A stretch of 19,755 bases of DNA from an uncultured Flavobacteriaceae bacterium. Its GTDB lineage: Bacteria > Bacteroidota > Bacteroidia > Flavobacteriales > Flavobacteriaceae. Shown one piece after another: positions 15,128-19,755 of the stretch (the stretch's first letter is position 1; each line of letters begins with the position of its first letter). Below the pieces are notes generated by a model. That model did not search any database and was not told where the DNA came from. It worked only from the letters and a program-made list of their open reading frames with translations. The position numbers and the translations under genes were made by a program. The stretch covers positions 1-19,755 of the forward strand of contig CALGUD010000052.1 of NCBI GenBank assembly GCA_937901915.1, read 5' to 3'.

Positions 15128-15892
15128 CTATTTAGAACAAAGAGGAATAATTTCAGTATGATTTAACACATATTTTTCAATACTTTTTTCATCAAGTTGT
15201 TCCTGATACTGTATTTCTTTAACTTTAAATCCTGCAGATCGCAGTTTGTCAAAATAATCCCTGCCATAAATCCGTACATGGTCATATTGGCCAAATATTC
15301 TGGCTCGTTTTTTCGGATCTGTAATCGAATCATCCTCAAAAGTTACTTCTCTTTTCAAATCCTGTGGAATTTGAAAAATTCCCCATCCTCCAGGTTTCAT
15401 AACTCTGTATAACTCCGCCATAGCTTTTTTGTCGTCTCTCACATGTTCTAATACATGATTACATAAAATAACGTCAAACTCATTGTCCTTAAAAGGAAGG
15501 TTGCAAATATCTGCTTTTATATCAGCTAAAGGCGATTCAATATCTGTAGTAGTATAGTCAATATTGTTAAGTTTCCTGAAACGCTTTAAAAAAGCTTGTT
15601 CCGGTGCAAAATGAAGTAATTTAATGCAGGATGTAAAGAAGTTGGTTTCATTTTTTAAATAAAGCCACAATAGCCTGTGTCTTTCTAAAGATAATGTGCT
15701 TGGGGACAAAACATTATCTCTTTGAACACCATACCCATAAGGCAAAAATGCTTTAAAACTTTTACCATCTATCGGATCTGTATATTTTTTACCTCGCAGG
15801 AGTAATACAAGGATTGGTTTAATAAGATAACTTATCCGGATTAAAAAAGGCCTTGGAATGTTATTTAAAATGAACTTAAAAAATCTTTTCAT
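15128..15892 (-). CDS. Class I SAM-dependent methyltransferase (Methyltransf_11 type)
   Basis: The protein has 254 residues. A basic, hydrophobic N-terminal region (1-35) could associate with the membrane. The methyltransferase core runs from about 90 to 180. Motif I lacks the usual GxGxG and reads LLHFAPEQAF (92-101), a variant I know from methyltransferases near polysaccharide genes. It is followed by the acidic strand end TTTDI (114-118), ADICNLPFKDNEFDVILC (127-144), NHVLEHV (145-151) and LYRVMKPGGW (161-170). The substrate is unknown. It lies 45 bp downstream of pepE, and a good promoter in that spacer suggests it can be expressed on its own. No intrinsic terminator separates its end from apbE. 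Confidence 0.85.
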   Translation of the reverse strand: MKRFFKFILNNIPRPFLIRISYLIKPILVLLLRGKKYTDPIDGKSFKAFLPYGYGVQRDNVLSPSTLSLERHRLLWLYLKNETNFFTSCIKLLHFAPEQAFLKRFRKLNNIDYTTTDIESPLADIKADICNLPFKDNEFDVILCNHVLEHVRDDKKAMAELYRVMKPGGWGIFQIPQDLKREVTFEDDSITDPKKRARIFGQYDHVRIYGRDYFDKLRSAGFKVKEIQYQEQLDEKSIEKYVLNHTEIIPLCSK

Positions 15893-15906
15893 ATAATATT
15901 AAAGTG

Positions 15907-15936
15907 CAAATTTACACAATGTGGATTTGTAAACAA
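15907..15936 (-). promoter_or_regulatory. Candidate promoter of the methyltransferase gene
   Basis: On the minus strand TTG (15936-15934) and TAAATTTG (15914-15907) are separated by 19 bp, fitting the Flavobacterium-type TTG-N17-23-TAnnTTTG pattern. The -7 box ends 14 bp before the ATG. It starts immediately after the pepE stop codon. Confidence 0.6.
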
Positions 15937-15937
15937 C

Positions 15938-16639
15938 TCAAAATATAAGAGTACTGCCACTTTTAAGTTCGTAAGGCGTTTTGTCTTGTTCAAAAATTTT
16001 AGCTTCAAGTTTTCCTTTTAAAATGGCTTCATCCCCGATTACCTGTATCCAGCTACCCTCTCTCAAACCTACTACCGGGATTGAATTAAATTTATGAAAT
16101 TCCTTTATACGGGTTTCGCGGGTTTCGCCCATATGTTTACTGGCTGTATCAGAGTCTTTATAATGTGGATTGATGTTAAAAGGTACCAAACCAAGTGTTT
16201 TAAAACTTTGCGGATAAATTACAGGCATATCATTTGTAGTTTGCATGGTTTCGCCGGTTATATTAGCTCCTGCGCTTGTGCCCAGGTAAGGAGTGCCTTT
16301 AAGGACAACTTCCTTTAATACTTTCATTAAATTATAGTTATAAAGCTGATGAACAAGTAAAAAAGTGTTTCCTCCCCCCACAAAAACTCCCTGTGCATTT
16401 GTTAGAGCTTCAACCGGATCATTAAAAGAATGAATGCCTTTTATCTCTTTACTTAATTTTTCAAATCCTTGTTTTGCAAGATCGGTATATTTATCATGGG
16501 TAATACCCCCCGGTCTTGCATATGGTATAAAAAGAATTTCTTTGACACCGAAGAAAAACACATCCAATTCATCTAAAAGATATTCCAGGTAAGACATTCC
16601 ATATACTGTTGAAGTACTTGCTATTATTAATTTTTTCAT
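15938..16639 (-). CDS. pepE: Peptidase E (alpha-aspartyl dipeptidase, family S51)
   Basis: Peptidase E cleaves dipeptides with N-terminal aspartate in the cytoplasm. The length of 233 residues is typical. The catalytic serine is in the nucleophile elbow GTSAGAN (Ser122), and the other members of the proposed Ser-His-Asp set are His159 in NPHY and Asp137 in TTNDMP. These positions are two residues later than in Salmonella PepE. Further family marks are FVGGGNTFLL (86-95), the conserved GETRETRIKEF and the VGLREGSWI strand. It is divergent from the CarboxypepD_reg-like genes and lies upstream of the methyltransferase, probably with partial cotranscription. No close functional link to its neighbours is evident. 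Confidence 0.94.
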   Translation of the reverse strand: MKKLIIASTSTVYGMSYLEYLLDELDVFFFGVKEILFIPYARPGGITHDKYTDLAKQGFEKLSKEIKGIHSFNDPVEALTNAQGVFVGGGNTFLLVHQLYNYNLMKVLKEVVLKGTPYLGTSAGANITGETMQTTNDMPVIYPQSFKTLGLVPFNINPHYKDSDTASKHMGETRETRIKEFHKFNSIPVVGLREGSWIQVIGDEAILKGKLEAKIFEQDKTPYELKSGSTLIF

Positions 16640-16699
16640 GAATTAAAATTTTGTAAATTTAATAAAAAGAATTCCTTGAGGATGATATATACCTATGTC

Positions 16700-16713
16700 C
16701 CGATAGCTATCGG
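16700..16713. repeat. 14-bp palindrome CCGATAGCTATCGG in the divergent spacer
   Basis: This perfect palindrome is GC-richer than the surrounding sequence and sits in the 185-bp spacer between pepE and the next plus-strand gene, followed by ACTGCTTCGGAGGA. I recall similar GATAGCTATC palindromes as dispersed intergenic repeats in flavobacterial genomes. It may be a repeat remnant or an operator; a single copy in this window cannot decide. I found no convincing promoter for either flanking gene here. Confidence 0.6.
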
Positions 16714-16824
16714 TACTGCTTCGGAGGATTATTTGTTTCAAGAAATTTATTTATTGTTGGTATTTAACAAAAGTTTACCACCATTTTACCATTTTTTTAT
16801 ACAAACTTGTAATTTCTTTATAAC

Positions 16825-17565
16825 ATGAACAAACTCATCAGTTTTGTAATTATTGTCCTTATTTCAACTTTCGGTTTTGCACAGGAGCGAAAAATTTTAA
16901 GAGGTAAAGTAATGTATAAAAATATTGCTGTGCCTAATGAAAATGTTATTAATGCTACAACTGAAGTGGTTACAAGTACAGATAACAATGGTGAATTTGA
17001 AATTATGGTCGGAAAAGGTGATATTCTGGCTTTTTCTGCTGTTAATTATAAATTTAAAACGGTGAATATTACTGATGAAATTTTAAATAATAACAGGTTA
17101 GTTGTAGAAGTCAATGAAAAGGTAACTGAACTGGATGAAGTTGTTGTTACACCTGAAGATAGGGAGAGATTTATTGATCTTAGAGAAGAAGAATTCAAAA
17201 AGGTGGATTATGAAGCTGACGAATCAACAGAGGTTATAAATACTGCATTGCCTGAAAGTGTAAGGGGTATGGAGCATGGAATAAATTTTGTGAATATATT
17301 TAAGGCAATAGTAAAATCGCAAAAAGAAGAAGAAACCCCTATTAAAAAAAGAATTAAGGTAAGCCAGGTATTACGACAGGTATATGAAGATGAATTTTTT
17401 GTTGTGGACCTGAAAATCCCCCAGGATAAAATAGATGATTTCCTTTTTTATGTAGATAATAAAATACCTTATGAAAGCTTAATTCAGGAGAATGATTTTG
17501 CTTTAATAGATTCTTTGGTAAATCATAGTAAAAGTTATTTAAAAATAAGTGCTTCTGAAAACTAA
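16825..17565 (+). CDS. Secreted CarboxypepD_reg-like domain protein, first of a tandem pair
   Basis: A signal peptide (MNKLISFVIIVLISTFGFAQ) is followed by a beta-sandwich of the carboxypeptidase regulatory-like type (about 22-97: LRGKVMYKNIAVPNENV, STDNNGEFEI, GDILAFSAVNYK). The segment ELDEVVVT (102-109) closes this domain, as at the start of many SusC/TonB-dependent receptors, but here no plug or barrel follows. The remaining 135 residues are mixed charged and helical and end in a module, LKIPQDKIDDFLFYV to LVNHSKSYL, that is shared with the downstream protein. It probably faces the periplasm or outer membrane; the function is unknown. The gene overlaps the next one by 17 bp. The length (246 residues) is close to that of its paralogue. 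Confidence 0.8.
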   Translation: MNKLISFVIIVLISTFGFAQERKILRGKVMYKNIAVPNENVINATTEVVTSTDNNGEFEIMVGKGDILAFSAVNYKFKTVNITDEILNNNRLVVEVNEKVTELDEVVVTPEDRERFIDLREEEFKKVDYEADESTEVINTALPESVRGMEHGINFVNIFKAIVKSQKEEETPIKKRIKVSQVLRQVYEDEFFVVDLKIPQDKIDDFLFYVDNKIPYESLIQENDFALIDSLVNHSKSYLKISASEN

Positions 17566-18328
17566 TCTACTATTATATATATGTTTACTTTTCAGTCTCT
17601 CTCTTTTTTGCCAGGAACAGCAAAAAGAGTTAAAAGGAAAAGTAATTAGTGATAGCTTAGATGTAGAAGGCGTGCACGTAATTAATAAAACACTAAAAGA
17701 ATCTACCATAACCAATAAAGAAGGACATTTCAAAATACAGGCAAGGATTAATGACACATTGTTTTTTTCTGCTGTACAATTTGAACTTAAAAGTGTTATA
17801 GTTGCCCCCGAAATTTATATACAAGAAGCCGTTTTAATAAAGCTGGATATAAAAGTAAATAAATTGGATGAAGTAGTTGTACGGCCTTATAATTTATCCG
17901 GCAATTTGACCGATGACATAAAAATGGCTAATACTGATGATGTTATAAATGGTGTAAAGTTGGGTTTGCCAAATGCAACATTTAAAATGCCCACTCAATC
18001 TCAGAGAAGGTTATATGAGGCTACTTCAGGAGGGGGGATACCTTTAAATCCCATCATAAATGCAATTACGGGTTACACTAAAAAACTTAAAAACAGGGTT
18101 AAACTAGAGGAAAAGGAGGATCGGTTGGATGAAACAATGGGTTCTATCGAAAAAGAATTATATATTAATCATCTTAAAATTCCTGAAGAATATATAGAGC
18201 GTTTTAGTTATTATTGTGCTACTGACGGTAAATTCGAAGAATTACAAACACAAAATGATCCGTTGCTTTTACTGGCTTTCTTTGAAACCAAAAGCAAAGA
18301 ATTCCGTATATTAAATGATATTGATTAA
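17549..18328 (+). CDS. Secreted CarboxypepD_reg-like domain protein, second of a tandem pair
   Basis: This is a paralogue of the preceding protein. The start is a GTG inside the end of the upstream gene; the ATG at 17581 is in another frame, and no other start allows the signal peptide (LLKTNLLLYICLLFSLSLFC, residues 2-21). The carboxypeptidase regulatory-like domain spans about 25-103 (LKGKVISDSLDVEGVHV, TNKEGHFKI, DTLFFSAVQFELK), then KLDEVVVRPY. The middle holds SQRRLYEATSGGGIPLNP and an amphipathic basic helix. The C-terminus repeats the shared module (HLKIPEEYIERFSYY, NDPLLLLAFFETKSKEF). Translational coupling with the first gene is likely. A terminator lies 184 bp beyond the stop. No ligand or enzyme activity can be assigned. 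Confidence 0.8.
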   Translation: MLLKTNLLLYICLLFSLSLFCQEQQKELKGKVISDSLDVEGVHVINKTLKESTITNKEGHFKIQARINDTLFFSAVQFELKSVIVAPEIYIQEAVLIKLDIKVNKLDEVVVRPYNLSGNLTDDIKMANTDDVINGVKLGLPNATFKMPTQSQRRLYEATSGGGIPLNPIINAITGYTKKLKNRVKLEEKEDRLDETMGSIEKELYINHLKIPEEYIERFSYYCATDGKFEELQTQNDPLLLLAFFETKSKEFRILNDID

Positions 18329-18443
18329 TGGCAGACCTAAGAATTTAGACAATTGCAGGGATTTTCTGTTGAATCGTTAACCTACTGTTGTTAATTGGTT
18401 TTTAGCCACGGATTCACTAATGTTATCTATGGAATTGGTGCTT

Positions 18444-18466
18444 GGAATTTGGAATTTTGGAATTTT
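18444..18466. repeat. 7-8-bp GGAATTT(T) tandem repeat
   Basis: Three consecutive units occur (GGAATTT, GGAATTTT, GGAATTTT), with a related GGAATTG 7 bp upstream at 18431-18437. It belongs to the same class of short-period intergenic arrays as those around nqrD and nqrE, but with a different unit. Confidence 0.75.
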
Positions 18467-18512
18467 GTTTAGGCGATTTCAGGAGTAAGCCGTTTTTTAA
18501 TATACATTTTCA

Positions 18513-18551
18513 AAAAAAGCATTCAAAAATAAATTTTATGGGTGCTTTTTT
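18513..18551 (+). terminator. Rho-independent terminator after the tandem secreted-protein genes
   Basis: An A6-GCATTC arm pairs with GGGTGC-T6 (12 bp, including two G-T pairs), and the loop can itself pair AAAAT with ATTTT. T-runs follow on the plus strand, and A-runs at the other side allow action on the minus strand, where it could also stop transcripts leaving the transposase gene. Confidence 0.75.
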
Positions 18552-18649
18552 GTTTTCAGTCTATAGCTTCGGTGTTATTAATTGTAAAATTGGGAGTTTT
18601 GTTACCAATTGGACATAGGTATCCCTTACTTTTTTGAAGTCTCAATTTA

Positions 18650-19755
18650 CTATCCGGTTTTAGGGAGCCGGTTTTCTTTTTCCTGGTACATTCTTCTTCC
18701 AATCTCTAAGGCGTTAGCGGTATGGATTCCAAAGAAAATCCAAAGGGTTTCTGTAGCTTTGGTTCGCGCCTTGATTTTTTTAAGATGATAGTGTTCTTTT
18801 TCTTTTCCAAAGCTGCCCTCTAAACGAGTTGCCCGTTCTTTGGTAATCATAGTTGCTAACTGTTTTCGCTGTTTCTCGTGCTTGCCCGCTCTTCCTTTTC
18901 TTTTAAAATCAGTTTTTATATCATTTCTGGAAGCAAACCTTCTGTTTTTGTTAGTGGCATAGATAGCATCTGCTCCAGCCAATTTTGTTTTAGTCTTGCT
19001 AAGGCGTTGTGCTTTGAAGATTGTGTCTTGGAAACGATTGCCTTCATGAAAGGCATTGAAGCTTAAATGTTCAATGAAGTTGATGCCATCAATCTGAAAT
19101 TTATTGACCTTAGCTCCAAACTCTACAGGTTTTATTTCTTTGCCCCGAACAATGGGACGAAGATAGCCCTTGCCAATACTTACGATACGTCCTTTTGGTT
19201 TTATACCTGTGTGGAATAATTGATCTTGTTGATGGTAAATTTTCTTGACCGTTGCCCTTCGCTGGTAATATTTTTTTGGCATTTGGAGTTGGTGCTTTTT
19301 TTCTAGTTTATCCAATTCTCCATTTATTTTATCAAGGAGCAAGAGAAGACTCCGGGTAAGCCCTATACGCTTTACCTTGGTCTTACGGCGCATTTTACTG
19401 TATGATATCTGCCGTCTTTTCCATTTCAAATATTTAGTCCGTGGGGTTTTTATACCTAAGGCTTTACAAGTAACTTTTAGCTGGCCATAACTCCATCTCA
19501 CAGATTCCCATAAGAGTTTCTCGTTGGTAGGGTATCTTACTTCGCTCTCATAACAGGTGGCGTCCATTACAATACTATGCTTGTCTTTGATCTGAGGTGA
19601 CCAGTAGTCGAACAATACCTGTTGAATCTTATCGATATCTAATCTTTTGGATAATTCACAGCGAATTTCACTCACAATTTTATAGTTCGTAAGGCGAGCA
19701 CTTCCCAAATCAATCCCACAAAAGAACTGATAATCTATATTGCCATTGAGTTGTT
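18650..19755 (-). CDS. IS4/IS5-superfamily DDE transposase (N-terminus cut by window edge)
   Basis: This transposase catalyses cut-and-paste movement of an insertion sequence. The frame is open to the last base, with residues QLNGNIDYQFFCGIDLGSAR before the first internal TTG, so the gene begins beyond the window. The DDE set is visible: Asp in IVMDATCYES, Asp in LAGADAIYAT, and Glu in RLEGSFGKEKEHY, which also shows the E-(6)-K spacing of the IS4-type signature. YPTNEKLLWESVRW after the first Asp is typical of IS5-like enzymes. A lysine/arginine-rich insert with a coiled-coil-like helix lies between the first and second Asp. At least 368 residues are present without frameshift or stop, so the copy could be active. 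Exact family is not resolved. Confidence 0.88.
   Translation of the reverse strand, partial: QLNGNIDYQFFCGIDLGSARLTNYKIVSEIRCELSKRLDIDKIQQVLFDYWSPQIKDKHSIVMDATCYESEVRYPTNEKLLWESVRWSYGQLKVTCKALGIKTPRTKYLKWKRRQISYSKMRRKTKVKRIGLTRSLLLLLDKINGELDKLEKKHQLQMPKKYYQRRATVKKIYHQQDQLFHTGIKPKGRIVSIGKGYLRPIVRGKEIKPVEFGAKVNKFQIDGINFIEHLSFNAFHEGNRFQDTIFKAQRLSKTKTKLAGADAIYATNKNRRFASRNDIKTDFKRKGRAGKHEKQRKQLATMITKERATRLEGSFGKEKEHYHLKKIKARTKATETLWIFFGIHTANALEIGRRMYQEKENRLPKTG
18650..19755 (-). mobile_element. Partial insertion sequence, IS4/IS5 superfamily
   Basis: The element is recognised from its transposase only. One end lies somewhere between the terminator near 18551 and the transposase stop; the other is outside the window. 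No terminal inverted repeat or target duplication could be paired. Confidence 0.6.

Larger units (their letters stand above)
18329..18649. other. Intergenic region before the IS, no gene seen
   Basis: This 321-bp spacer carries no credible ORF. It holds a GGAATTT-type tandem repeat, a terminator, and probably the inner end of the insertion sequence near the transposase stop. I could not define the IS terminal repeat, because the partner end is outside the window. Confidence 0.6.

Overview
The window looks like chromosomal DNA of a marine-type Bacteroidota bacterium, most likely Flavobacteriia. Supporting signs are the low GC content, the lack of consistent Shine-Dalgarno sequences, several TAnnTTTG -7 promoter boxes, a type IX secretion plug-domain protein, DUF3667 and CarboxypepD_reg-like proteins, and a sodium-pumping NADH:quinone reductase (Na+-NQR) operon. 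I see no rRNA, tRNA or CRISPR.

Layout. Positions 1-546 hold the 3' part of trkH (K+ uptake). It converges on a minus-strand pair, a front-end-type fatty acid desaturase followed by an aspartate aminotransferase, which ends at a good terminator at 854-883. rsmG (3359-3997) runs tail to tail into apaG, the last gene of a minus-strand group: T9SS plug protein, DUF3667 membrane protein, ApaG.

Positions 7074-13637 are the nqrABCDEF operon. NqrB and NqrC carry covalent FMN and NqrF takes electrons from NADH; the complex exports Na+ while reducing quinone. A strong terminator follows nqrF. Next come a 118-residue protein that I infer to be nqr-linked, and apbE, whose product is the FMN transferase that loads NqrB and NqrC. 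The operon is interrupted between nqrC and nqrD by a foreign-looking cassette: an ORF of the four-helix-bundle family (the protein encoded by 23S rRNA intervening sequences), enclosed by an 11-bp inverted repeat and followed by a 9-bp tandem repeat. The nqrD-nqrE spacer carries a perfectly phased 7-bp tandem repeat that runs up to the nqrE start codon.

Downstream of apbE are a methyltransferase and peptidase E on the minus strand, and then two tandem, overlapping, paralogous secreted proteins with CarboxypepD_reg-like domains on the plus strand. The window ends in an IS4/IS5-type transposase gene that is cut by the window edge.

The most unusual feature is the IVS-like cassette inside an essential-type respiratory operon, together with the short-period repeats in the neighbouring spacers. 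The rest is a conserved core region.
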